Position numbers and translations under genes: made by a program. Positions 53,737 to 61,493 of a DNA stretch of 64,000 bases are shown here, one piece after another. The stretch comes from an uncultured Prevotellaceae bacterium. Lineage in GTDB: Bacteria; Bacteroidota; Bacteroidia; Bacteroidales; Bacteroidaceae. The first letter of the stretch is position 1, and every line of letters starts with the position of its first letter. Where the stretch lies: NCBI GenBank assembly GCA_902783625.1, contig CACZRN010000021.1, forward strand, positions 1 to 64,000, read 5' to 3'. Under the pieces are notes generated by a model that ran no database searches, was not told the origin of the DNA, and saw nothing but the letters and a program-made list of their open reading frames with translations.

Positions 53737-54690
53737 ATGAAATTAGGTATCATAGGAACCGGAAAAATAGTTGAAGAGGCTTTGCCAGTTTTGAAAGCAA
53801 ACGGGTATATCCAGTTGGCTGGCATATGTGCTGTCAACAACAAGGATAAGGCGACTCTTCTCGCGCGTAAATATAATATAAATAAGGTGTATGTCGATTA
53901 CGATGCGATGGTTGCCTCCGATGACATCAACTTTGTCTATGTCGCGGTAGTCAACTCTGCCCATTATGAATATGCGCGGAAGGCGCTTGCCGGCAACAAG
54001 AATGTCATTCTGGAAAAGCCATTCACGACAAACCTACGCGACGCCGAGTCATTAATAGATATGGCTATCAGGCGCAAACTATATCTCTTTGATGCCACGA
54101 CACTTTATCATACGCCCACTTTCAAGTTCATGCAGAAAGCTCTTAGTCGTATTGGGAAGCCATGTCTTGCACATGCCAACTATTCACAGCGTTCGAGCCG
54201 CTACGACAGATATCTCCGCGGTGATGTGGCCCCAGCATTCTCTACAGAGCTCGAGGGTGGTTCACTCTTGGATATCAATATCTATAATATCAGTCTTGTC
54301 GTCGGGCTTTTCGGTATGCCTACATCGACGAAGTATTTTGCTCGGCGTGGTTATAATGGAATTGATACTTCAGGCGTGGCAGTACTCAACTATCCCTCAC
54401 TCGTCGCTTCATGTATTGGTGCTAAAGACTCCGACAGCCCAAGCTATGCTTACATACAGGGCGATGCGGGTAGGATAGAGGTAGAGGGGCGTCCGAGTGA
54501 ATTGCGCAAAGTTAGGGTTATCACTGCCGACGGTGCTGAGGAGATGGAACTAGATAATCGTCACAGAATGAGCTACGAGTTCGATGAAATGGTTATAATA
54601 TATTCTGGTGTGCACTATGATGAAATGAGAAACCTCCTTATCACTACTAAAAATGTGATTCAAACGCTCGATATGCTTCGCGAGGAATGA
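53737..54690 (+). CDS. Gfo/Idh/MocA family oxidoreductase
   Basis: NAD(P)-dependent sugar-type dehydrogenase of 317 residues. The Rossmann motif is KLGIIGTGKIVEEA at the N-terminus, the conserved EKPFTTNLRDAE lies near residue 95, and the C-terminal alpha/beta domain contains EGGSLLDINIYNI near 176. The substrate is unknown. The ATG at 53737 is chosen over a GTG at 53713 that overlaps the helicase stop. It is 23 nt downstream of the helicase gene. Confidence 0.9.
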   Translation: MKLGIIGTGKIVEEALPVLKANGYIQLAGICAVNNKDKATLLARKYNINKVYVDYDAMVASDDINFVYVAVVNSAHYEYARKALAGNKNVILEKPFTTNLRDAESLIDMAIRRKLYLFDATTLYHTPTFKFMQKALSRIGKPCLAHANYSQRSSRYDRYLRGDVAPAFSTELEGGSLLDINIYNISLVVGLFGMPTSTKYFARRGYNGIDTSGVAVLNYPSLVASCIGAKDSDSPSYAYIQGDAGRIEVEGRPSELRKVRVITADGAEEMELDNRHRMSYEFDEMVIIYSGVHYDEMRNLLITTKNVIQTLDMLREE

Positions 54691-54748
54691 CGAGTATTTG
54701 TAGTAGTTTCGATTTGCCTTCTTAACCTCATGATTTTCAATGGTTTAT

Positions 54749-54834
54749 TTAAGAGCCTCTTATGTCGCACTAAAGAGCCCGTTTAATGCCAATAAAGAGC
54801 CTCTTTAATGGCGTTAGAAAGCCTCTTTATCTGA
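54749..54834 (+). repeat. Dispersed 22-bp repeat array, copy F
   Basis: Four units of 21-23 bp (cores TTAAGAGCCTCTTA, CTAAAGAGCCCGTTT, ATAAAGAGCCTCTTT, TTAGAAAGCCTCTTT) with the lead-in TTTATTTAAGAGCC. The tail is diverged. It lies in a convergent gap next to a separate terminator hairpin. Confidence 0.88.
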
Positions 54835-54859
54835 AGCAATATGTTTTTCGATTTCATAA

Positions 54860-54902
54860 AAAAAGCATTGCAGCGGAAATATCTCTTGCTGCAATGCTTT
54901 TT
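54860..54902. terminator. Bidirectional terminator between convergent genes
   Basis: AAAAAGCATTGCAGC (54860-54874) pairs with GCTGCAATGCTTTTT (54888-54902), with A and T runs on both strands. Confidence 0.88.
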
Positions 54903-54913
54903 CTGTTTCATCA

Positions 54914-55039
54914 TTAGTCTTCCTGAGGATTAGACGTAGGCTTCGCTTTTAAGGAGGTGCGCTTGCCTTTCTTTGCGAGCCATTTCTTTTTGCGCTCTTC
55001 ATATTCCAAGCGTTTACGCTCAAGATAGTTGTCTGCCAT
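54914..55039 (-). CDS. Small basic 41-residue protein
   Basis: A small ORF beginning MADNYLERKRLEYEERKK and rich in Lys, Arg and Glu, ending SNPQED before TAA. It lies 3 nt after the DUF4270 stop and is followed at once by the terminator, so it fits the gap exactly. The charged, helical composition resembles short conserved proteins of Bacteroidales of unknown role. It may bind nucleic acid or ribosomes, but nothing proves it. Confidence 0.75.
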   Translation of the reverse strand: MADNYLERKRLEYEERKKKWLAKKGKRTSLKAKPTSNPQED

Positions 55040-55042
55040 ACG

Positions 55043-56452
55043 TCAATTGAATTTGCTGTAAACGACGCTTATCTTTATGTCGCCGTTAGCGTTCTCGCTG
55101 CCGCCGATGAGTCGTGTGCTCTTTAGCGACATATCGTGAACCACCTTTGTCAACTCGTTTTGGGCGTTATAGGTTGTAACAACGGGGATAAGCACAACTT
55201 TATTCCAGTCTTCAGTGCCGCGGCGGCTGTAAAGGTCTTTTATCAGGGTGCTTATGTTGTTGAACGTGTAGCTGTTCTGGCTTGTCGAGAGTGTCGCTAT
55301 GAACGTGGTCTTTGAGTCTGCCACTTCGTGCTTCTCGAAGAAGGAGTGCATCCTGCTCTTCGGCACCATGAGGAGTGTTGTCGGCGGCCCGAGAGCGTAG
55401 GGGCTATCGGTGATGTTGTTGATGCGGCGGAATACGATCTTCGCTGTATTGATGGTATCGCTCTCATGTCCGCGCAGCATTTCGTCGATGGGGAGTGTAG
55501 CCTCAGTGAAAATGCCCGCAGGTGTCTTTAGATATGTGCATGTGTGGTCATCGACGAGACGTGTCACAGACCCTTCGTCATTGATAAATGTGGTGGTTTG
55601 CAACACCTCTTCTGTGCCGGAGAAAGCTGCGGTGCCCACTGCAACCGTGTCACTATGCAGGTAACGGAAATATACAGCAAGCTGAGTCATGTATATATCA
55701 GCCATTGAGCCGAGTCCGTTAGTGGTCTTGAAATAGAACCCCGGCACTACGTTGTGGGTGAATGTGTATGAATTGCGGTAATTGGCGGCGTCTTGGTAGT
55801 ATTTGTCGATGATATACGAGCCGTAGTTGTTGTATGTCTTCCCATCGCTGCTTGTATATGGATCGTTGAGCTTTATGCGTATGCTCCGTGTTGTCGCCTT
55901 TGCCCGCTCATCGTCTGAGAGATTCATATTCTTCAGTGTATATGCTCTTTCCTTCGCGATACCGTTCTCTGTGCGTATGAGTCCCTTTTCCATCGGGTTG
56001 TAGTTGGAGTAGTAGAATTGCGACTCCTCCATTGGAGTGGCCATCTCATACATGGTGAGTTTCATTGCTGCCAGAGAGTCTCCATACGAGGTGTTCTCAT
56101 AATAGAGATTAATTTCGCATGAGTCTGCAACAATCTCTCCGTCGATAATACTTCTCATCTTGTCGCGGTCAGGGAAAGTGTAGTTCTCGAATATGTGGAA
56201 CTGAGTCATATAATCGCCTGTAATGTAAGCCCCTGTCTCTGGGTCGCGTACCTTACCAAGATAAGCTGTAGTACTGCGTGAGAGCACTGAGTCGCTTGCA
56301 ATCGAACGTGTGGCGACGACGAACGAGTCGGTGGTCACCTCGAGATTGTCTTTGTTGTCGGTGAGTATAGTACCGATAGAGCTTGTGTTATCGTCACACG
56401 ATATGATGATGACAGCTGCGGCAAGAAAGGCGATGTATCTGTATATTTTCAT
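55043..56452 (-). CDS. DUF4270 family lipoprotein
   Basis: Exported lipoprotein of 469 residues of the Bacteroidetes DUF4270 family, function unknown. The signal sequence ends at a lipobox-like IISCDDN near residue 19. SIGTILTDNKDNLEVTTDSF follows, then beta-rich sequence with TTAYLGKVRDPETGAYITGD near 62, the region expected of the family, and a C-terminal GGSENANGDIKISVVYSKF. It sits between the glycogen-synthase gene and the small gene at 54914. Confidence 0.87.
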   Translation of the reverse strand: MKIYRYIAFLAAAVIIISCDDNTSSIGTILTDNKDNLEVTTDSFVVATRSIASDSVLSRSTTAYLGKVRDPETGAYITGDYMTQFHIFENYTFPDRDKMRSIIDGEIVADSCEINLYYENTSYGDSLAAMKLTMYEMATPMEESQFYYSNYNPMEKGLIRTENGIAKERAYTLKNMNLSDDERAKATTRSIRIKLNDPYTSSDGKTYNNYGSYIIDKYYQDAANYRNSYTFTHNVVPGFYFKTTNGLGSMADIYMTQLAVYFRYLHSDTVAVGTAAFSGTEEVLQTTTFINDEGSVTRLVDDHTCTYLKTPAGIFTEATLPIDEMLRGHESDTINTAKIVFRRINNITDSPYALGPPTTLLMVPKSRMHSFFEKHEVADSKTTFIATLSTSQNSYTFNNISTLIKDLYSRRGTEDWNKVVLIPVVTTYNAQNELTKVVHDMSLKSTRLIGGSENANGDIKISVVYSKFN

Positions 56453-56496
56453 TTCCTCTTTATGTTTTATAACATTAACGACATTTGCGTTATGTC

Positions 56497-57291
56497 TCAG
56501 AGTTTATTGTATAAATCGATGTAGTGTTGTGCGTAGTCTTCGCCGGGATATTCAATCATCGGTATTCCCTTTGCGATGGCATATTGGTGCAGCTCGCTGT
56601 TGATGTCGGGTCCTGCCTCGGCAATGGCATCGCTATAGTCGATGGCGAGCTTTCCGAGCTCAACGAAGTCGAACCGCTCCTTATATGGCTCGAGTAGCTT
56701 AGCATCGACGTCTCGGTATTCTACACATCGCTTGAATTTTTCTCCAAGATCGCATTTCAGCTGATTTGCGAAGAGCGATGTCACTACTTTCACATTTGCG
56801 AAAGCCGGCTCGTCGCGGTAGGCGGTCTTGACATAGAGCGGTATGACGGCGCCCATCCATCCCTGACAATGGATTATGTCGGGTATCCACCGCATCTTCT
56901 TCACAGTCTCAAGCACGCCACGGGCAAAGAATATTGCACGTTCACCATTGTCGGGATACTCAATTCCCAGTTCGTCAACGGTGGTGTGACGGTTGCTGAA
57001 ATGATCTTCGTTGTCGATGAAGAACACCTGAATGCGAGTCATAGGTATTGATGCCACTTTGATAATCAGTGGGTGGTCGGTTTCATCGATGATAATGTTC
57101 ATGCCCGACAAACGTATTACCTCATGTAGCTGTCCTCTGCGCTCGTTGATATTTCCCCATTTCGGCATAAATGTTCTTACCTCAAATCCAGCCTCCTGCA
57201 TCTTTTGCGGAAGTTCTTTTCCCATGATTGCTAAATCTGTTTCAGGAACATATGGAATCATCTCCTGGTTTATATATAAGACTTTGATCAT
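56497..57291 (-). CDS. glgA: Glycogen/starch synthase catalytic-domain protein (GT5 N-terminal half)
   Basis: Short GT5-like protein of 264 residues corresponding to the N-terminal half of glycogen synthase: VLYINQEMIPYVPETDLAIMG at the start, PDIIHCQGWMGAVIPLYVK near 137 and VVTSLFANQLKC near 169. The C-terminal nucleotide-sugar half is absent. Bacteroidales commonly carry this short form next to a DUF4270 gene. Because the donor half is missing, catalysis alone is doubtful; a partner or other role is possible. Confidence 0.82.
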   Translation of the reverse strand: MIKVLYINQEMIPYVPETDLAIMGKELPQKMQEAGFEVRTFMPKWGNINERRGQLHEVIRLSGMNIIIDETDHPLIIKVASIPMTRIQVFFIDNEDHFSNRHTTVDELGIEYPDNGERAIFFARGVLETVKKMRWIPDIIHCQGWMGAVIPLYVKTAYRDEPAFANVKVVTSLFANQLKCDLGEKFKRCVEYRDVDAKLLEPYKERFDFVELGKLAIDYSDAIAEAGPDINSELHQYAIAKGIPMIEYPGEDYAQHYIDLYNKL

Positions 57292-57348
57292 TTTGTTTAT
57301 TTTGAGTATTATCTATTGTCGTTTATTCACACTATCTCTTGCGATTTC

Positions 57349-57771
57349 TTATTCTATGACTACAAGTGGGGCGTCTTCCATTACATTCTCTCCCTGTTTG
57401 ACGAGTATTGCTGTCACCTTTCCACTCTTTTCAGCTTCGATGTTGTTTGCCATCTTCATTGCTTCGAGTACGAGCAATGTGTCGCCTTCCTTCACCTCGT
57501 CGCCAACAGCCACAACGATTTCTGTTATCACTCCTGGCAGCGGCGCTTTTACAGCGGCAGAGGTGTTGACATTAGTTGCTGCCGGTGTTTCTTCAGCAGC
57601 TTGTGGAGCAGGCTGACCGAGTACAACCTTTTTCTTCTCAGGCTCCTTCTCTTGTTCCATTTCAACGGTATATGCTTCGCCGTTGACTACAACATTGGCA
57701 ATATTGTCTTTGATTTCTGCTATCTCGACGTTGTATTCTTCGCCTTCAATAATATATTTATATGTTTTCAT
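57349..57771 (-). CDS. Biotin carboxyl carrier protein
   Basis: Biotinylated carrier subunit of 140 residues for an acyl-CoA carboxylase or decarboxylase. The N-terminal part is beta-rich, a Pro/Ala linker covers about 50-72, and the lipoyl-like domain has [17 protein letters not shown] near 74 and the biotin site LEAMKM near 106 with Lys as the acceptor. It lies 8 nt after the small 57780 gene and belongs with the carboxyltransferase gene upstream. Confidence 0.93.
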   Translation of the reverse strand: MKTYKYIIEGEEYNVEIAEIKDNIANVVVNGEAYTVEMEQEKEPEKKKVVLGQPAPQAAEETPAATNVNTSAAVKAPLPGVITEIVVAVGDEVKEGDTLLVLEAMKMANNIEAEKSGKVTAILVKQGENVMEDAPLVVIE

Positions 57772-57779
57772 AACTCTTC

Positions 57780-57929
57780 TTACGGTTTTGGTGTGACTGA
57801 TAGAAATTTAGCATTCCACAGTGTATGTTTTTCCTTTATAGTTATCACGTCGGTTTCTTTGTCGTGCACATTGTTTCCACGATACTCGTGCAATGCAAGC
57901 GATATGGCGGCAATAATATTCTTATTCAT
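57780..57929 (-). CDS. Small MmdE/OadG C-terminus-like protein
   Basis: A 49-residue protein (start [18 protein letters not shown], then [22 protein letters not shown]) lying between the carboxyltransferase and the biotin carrier genes (gaps 19 and 8 nt). Its sequence pattern recalls the C-terminal end of OadG/MmdD subunits of sodium-pump decarboxylases and the small epsilon subunit MmdE. It lacks the membrane helix of OadG. The start at 57929 is chosen because the longer ORF reads into the 3' end of the upstream gene. Confidence 0.75.
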   Translation of the reverse strand: MNKNIIAAISLALHEYRGNNVHDKETDVITIKEKHTLWNAKFLSVTPKP

Positions 57930-57948
57930 TTCACTAGATATTATGTTT

Positions 57949-59514
57949 TTACATCGGCATGCATCCATGTTTCTTAGCAGGCAACGACTGACGCTTAGTA
58001 CGCAATTGCGCAAGTCCACGACAAATGCGGAATCTTGTGTTACGAGGCTCAATCACATCATCGATATAACCATATTGCGCAGCCTGATAGGGATTTGCAA
58101 ACAATTCAGTGTATTCAGCTTCTTTCTCTGCCAAGAATGCGGCAACATCCTCACCAGCCTCTTTCTTCATCTTTGCTTCTTTAGCTGCTAACACTGCCAC
58201 AGCACCACTTGCGCCCATAACGGCAATTTCTGATGTCGGCCAAGCAAAGTTAAGGTCGGCACGCAGTTGCTTGCATCCCATCACTATATGGCTTCCACCA
58301 TAGCTCTTGCGGAGTGTGATGGTTATCTTGGGCACTGTTGCCTCGCCATATGCAAACAGCAATTGTGCTCCATGAAGTATCACAGCATTGTACTCCTGTC
58401 CTGTTCCAGGTAAGAATCCCGGTACATCGACTAATGAAACGATAGGAATGTTGAAGGCATCACAGAAGCGAACAAAGCGTGCACCTTTACGACTAGCATT
58501 TGTGTCAAGCACACCAGCATAACATGCGGGTTGGTTTGCAACAATTCCAACGCTCTGCCCGTTAAAGTGGGCAAATCCTGTGATTATATTCTTTGCAAAC
58601 TTTGGTTGTACCTCGAAAAACTCGCCATTGTCGGTAATTGCTTGAATTACCTTATACATGTCATATGCCTTGTTGGGGTCGTCAGGAAGAATGTCATTCA
58701 GGAGGTCAGCCTTTCTGTCGATGGGGTCATTACATTCGATCCGAGGTGCCTCTTCCATATTGTTGCTCGGAATATAGCTCAGCAGTTGGCGAATCATTGC
58801 CATTGCCTCTTCTTCGGTTTTTGCGGTGAAATGAGTCACGCCACTCTTTGAAGCATGCACAGAAGCACCTCCCAGTTGCTCAGAGTCGACATCTTCACCC
58901 GTAACGGTCTTCACCACTTTCGGACCTGTGAGGAACATGTAGCTGGTATTCTCCATCATAAGAATAAAATCGGTGAGGGCAGGGGAGTAGACAGCGCCCC
59001 CGGCACATGGGCCGAAGATGCCGCTTATCTGTGGAATGACACCCGATGCAAGGATATTGCGTTCAAAGATTTCGCCATATCCGGCAAGAGAGCAGATACC
59101 TTCTTGAATGCGTGCACCTCCAGAGTCGTTCATGCAAATCATAGGAGCACCGTTCTGCATAGCCATATCCATCACCTTGCAAATCTTCTGTGACATTGTC
59201 TCAGAGAGTGAACCACCATTGACGGTGAAGTCCTGTGCAGATACATATACCAGGCGTCCGTCGATGGTTGCACTTCCACAAACAACTCCATCGCCATAAT
59301 ATTGTTTCTTCTCCATTCCGAAATTGTGGCATCGATGAAGCTTGAACATATCGTATTCTTCAAAAGAACCCTCGTCGACAAGCATCTCAATTCGCTCACG
59401 TGCAGTATATTTGCCACGTTGATGTTGCTTCTCGATAGCTTTTTCTCCGCCACCAAGGCGAGCTTGCACTCTTTTTTCGACAAGTTCTTTTATTTTCTCT
59501 GTCTGTCTACTCAT
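57949..59514 (-). CDS. mmdA: Acyl-CoA carboxyltransferase (methylmalonyl/propionyl-CoA), alpha subunit
   Basis: Carboxyltransferase of 521 residues from MSRQTEKIKELVEKR. It has two crotonase-like halves. The first has RGKYTARERIEMLVDEGSFEEYD near 35 and GGARIQEGICSLAGYGEIF near 126. The second has KGARFVRFCDAFNIPIVSLVDVPGFLPG near 342 and SYGGSHIVMGCKQLRADLNFAWP near 410. The end PAKKHGCMP is typical. It either removes CO2 from methylmalonyl-CoA in a sodium-linked decarboxylase or carboxylates propionyl-CoA. A TAATTTTG box lies at 59567-59560. The membrane beta subunit is not next to it. Confidence 0.92.
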   Translation of the reverse strand: MSRQTEKIKELVEKRVQARLGGGEKAIEKQHQRGKYTARERIEMLVDEGSFEEYDMFKLHRCHNFGMEKKQYYGDGVVCGSATIDGRLVYVSAQDFTVNGGSLSETMSQKICKVMDMAMQNGAPMICMNDSGGARIQEGICSLAGYGEIFERNILASGVIPQISGIFGPCAGGAVYSPALTDFILMMENTSYMFLTGPKVVKTVTGEDVDSEQLGGASVHASKSGVTHFTAKTEEEAMAMIRQLLSYIPSNNMEEAPRIECNDPIDRKADLLNDILPDDPNKAYDMYKVIQAITDNGEFFEVQPKFAKNIITGFAHFNGQSVGIVANQPACYAGVLDTNASRKGARFVRFCDAFNIPIVSLVDVPGFLPGTGQEYNAVILHGAQLLFAYGEATVPKITITLRKSYGGSHIVMGCKQLRADLNFAWPTSEIAVMGASGAVAVLAAKEAKMKKEAGEDVAAFLAEKEAEYTELFANPYQAAQYGYIDDVIEPRNTRFRICRGLAQLRTKRQSLPAKKHGCMPM

Positions 59515-59721
59515 AGTTGTTTTTTTGAACGATGTATAATTATATTTATAATTAATGTGCAAAATTACAAAAAATAAATGATGTGAGGAAAATTATTTCT
59601 TAATAACGGCGGTTATTTAGGTTTATTTAAGGAAAACACAGGCATGCGTCAAGTGAGAATACATAGTATTTACTTAACGTTTACAATGGTGTTAGAAATA
59701 AAAATTGATGTTTTTGAGGAA

Positions 59722-60459
59722 TTAAAATGGGTACTCCTCTACATTCGATGGGTCTTTTCGTTCTTTCTTCTTGAATCTCAATTCCCTCATTGTGTGATGT
59801 CCCATGAATCTGCTTTTGTCAACATATCCGTTTATCCCATCAATGTATCCTTTCGATGTATACTGCCACATAGTTATGTCGCGCCCATCAGAGAGCGAAG
59901 GCTCATACTCAGTGTATTGAGCAATCATGAGCGGGTAAGCGTCTATAAGTCCCGTGAGATAATGATCGTAGAAATTAGCCCCGGTATAAATGATAGGTTT
60001 CTGTCCGTAAGCCTTCTCGATTAGATTGAGGAATTTTATCAATGAGTCGCAAAACACTTCTGGTGACAACCCGCTACGTGTCTCAACGTCAATCATTGGT
60101 ATGAGATCTTGGTCAGCAGGTCGGCATTGAGTCATAAAGTTGTCGAGTTGTGTCTGCAAGTCTGTCTTTGGGCGAAAGAAGTGATACGAACCCACTTTAA
60201 GTCCATATTTCCTTGCAAAGAATATGTTTTCGGCATACTTCGAGTCGATGTTGTCACCTCCCTCGGTTGCTTTCATGTAAACATATGCCAGCTTGGTGTT
60301 CTCGCCGATGGTTTCCCAGAACACCTCTCCCTGATAGTGACTGATGTCTATCCCGTGAATATGCGAGCATGTATCCTCACACTGCTCGTAGAAGAACGAC
60401 TGAGCAGAGAGGGGTAAAAGTAATAAAAGTGTATATATTGTAGTCAGAAATCTTTTCAT
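59722..60459 (-). CDS. Secreted GH25 muramidase
   Basis: Lysozyme-type peptidoglycan hydrolase of 245 residues. The signal peptide covers residues 1 to about 18 (LLPLSAQ). The GH25 barrel follows: HGIDISHYQGEVFW near 34, YMKATEGGDNID near 57, GSYHFFRPK near 91, the catalytic DVE in IPMIDVETRSG near 119, QKPIIYTGANFYDHYL near 151 and YPLMIAQYTEY near 178, ending TMWQYTSKGYIDGINGYVD. Soluble, unlike the anchored GH25 at 14747. A basic tail (FKKKERKD) follows. A TAACTTTG box lies 6 nt before the ATG. Confidence 0.93.
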   Translation of the reverse strand: MKRFLTTIYTLLLLLPLSAQSFFYEQCEDTCSHIHGIDISHYQGEVFWETIGENTKLAYVYMKATEGGDNIDSKYAENIFFARKYGLKVGSYHFFRPKTDLQTQLDNFMTQCRPADQDLIPMIDVETRSGLSPEVFCDSLIKFLNLIEKAYGQKPIIYTGANFYDHYLTGLIDAYPLMIAQYTEYEPSLSDGRDITMWQYTSKGYIDGINGYVDKSRFMGHHTMRELRFKKKERKDPSNVEEYPF

Positions 60460-60464
60460 GACTG

Positions 60465-60472
60465 CAAAGTTA
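60465..60472 (-). promoter_or_regulatory. -7 box of the secreted GH25 gene, next to the start codon
   Basis: TAACTTTG on the minus strand with its last base at 60465; the ATG is at 60459. The transcript would begin at or inside the start codon. Confidence 0.45.
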
Positions 60473-60552
60473 CAAAAAAAATCGAAAGAAAAACAATGTC
60501 AAACTCTAATTTGACAATATTTAATAATAAGTGATTGGGTTGCAGTGAGTTA

Positions 60553-60647
60553 TTAAAGAGCCTCTTAACCGTCAATAAAGAGCCCATTAATCGCGACATA
60601 AAAGCCTCTTTATTGCCATTAAAGAGGCTCTTTATTAAGAATGATAA
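60553..60647 (+). repeat. Dispersed 22-bp repeat array, copy G
   Basis: Four units of about 22 bp (cores TTAAAGAGCCTCTTA, ATAAAGAGCCCATTA, ATAAAAGCCTCTTT, TTAAAGAGGCTCTTT) with the lead-in TTATTAAAGAGCC and tail ATTAAGAATGATAA. It lies in a tandem gap upstream of the GH25 gene and downstream of the 60677 gene. Confidence 0.9.
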
Positions 60648-60676
60648 ATTCATATAGCACGAAAGTGCCATTCTTC

Positions 60677-61492
60677 TTACTCTTCAATCTCCTTGAGGCT
60701 TTTAACTATCGTGGCCCCAAGATCGCGCACAACTGTCAAGGGAGCATACTTCGCATATCGCAGTGAGCGCCCGAGTTTGTTGCGCATAGCAGTGGTGTTG
60801 CCAGCATAAACTCCGACACCCACTTCTTTGAAATGCCATGTGTCTTCTGTCGCACTTGTCGTCTCAAGCGACTGGTTGATAATCTTCTGAGCCCCGTCGG
60901 CCTTTTTCTTCATGAATGGCAGCTCATCTTCCGAGAAGTTGAACGCAGTGATAAGCAAGGTGGCTTCAAGGCTTGCCATCCCGTTGAGTGACAACTCGTT
61001 AAGCCAGTCTTCGAGTTTGACGAAATCGACTTTGTCGCCTTTGGTGCGAAGATACTTGCCCATCTCCACCAATGCATGAATGAAGCTATCGGAGGCAAGA
61101 ATGATTGTGGCTACACCGACTATTATGTACAGCATTTGAAGCGTCTCTGGCGATGTGTCTATAGAGTGGAGTTCTTCCTCGCGTATGTTCTCTATCTTAT
61201 TCTTTAGGGTGCCGCTCAAATGATTTTGTCCTATATCTTCGGCGGTGATTGCCGAAGTGTTATGATTGATTGCCAGTTGCGATATGCCTTGCAATATCTT
61301 CTGTGGGATACGCGACTCCGCGTCGTACTGCTGGTTTCGTATGCCGTTCACGCTCAGTGATATCACGCCTTGGTTGTTTGCCATCTCAAGCAATTTGCGC
61401 CATTTGTAAATCGACATGGGATGGAAGTGAACCGATTCGTTAAAGGCTCCTGAGCGCAGCGTGAGCAGAAAGTTTCGTTTTATAATGTCCAT
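60677..61492 (-). CDS. Unknown 271-residue protein downstream of NhaC
   Basis: Not assigned. The N-terminal block (LRSGAFNESVHFHPMSIYKW, then LLEMANNQGVISL) resembles the start of NTP_transf_5-type nucleotidyltransferase proteins, but no catalytic GS-DxD motif is seen. The middle has a possible membrane segment (MLYIIVGVATIILASDSFIHAL, near 120-140). The rest is helical. Its ATG is one base beyond the NhaC stop, so it is translated with it. Confidence 0.72.
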   Translation of the reverse strand: MDIIKRNFLLTLRSGAFNESVHFHPMSIYKWRKLLEMANNQGVISLSVNGIRNQQYDAESRIPQKILQGISQLAINHNTSAITAEDIGQNHLSGTLKNKIENIREEELHSIDTSPETLQMLYIIVGVATIILASDSFIHALVEMGKYLRTKGDKVDFVKLEDWLNELSLNGMASLEATLLITAFNFSEDELPFMKKKADGAQKIINQSLETTSATEDTWHFKEVGVGVYAGNTTAMRNKLGRSLRYAKYAPLTVVRDLGATIVKSLKEIEE

Positions 61493-61493
61493 A

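Noticed and set aside
57316..58191. 291-residue plus-strand ORF over the biotin carrier and carboxyltransferase genes
   Set aside because: Phe/Cys-rich antisense shadow of two well-supported genes.
1444..60647. The 22-bp arrays as CRISPR
   Set aside because: The units are directly adjacent, with only a 5-6 nt variable link instead of spacers of about 30 nt, and no cas gene is near.
60456..60671. 71-residue minus-strand ORF through array G
   Set aside because: It is read through the dispersed repeat and the GH25 promoter and has no family signature.
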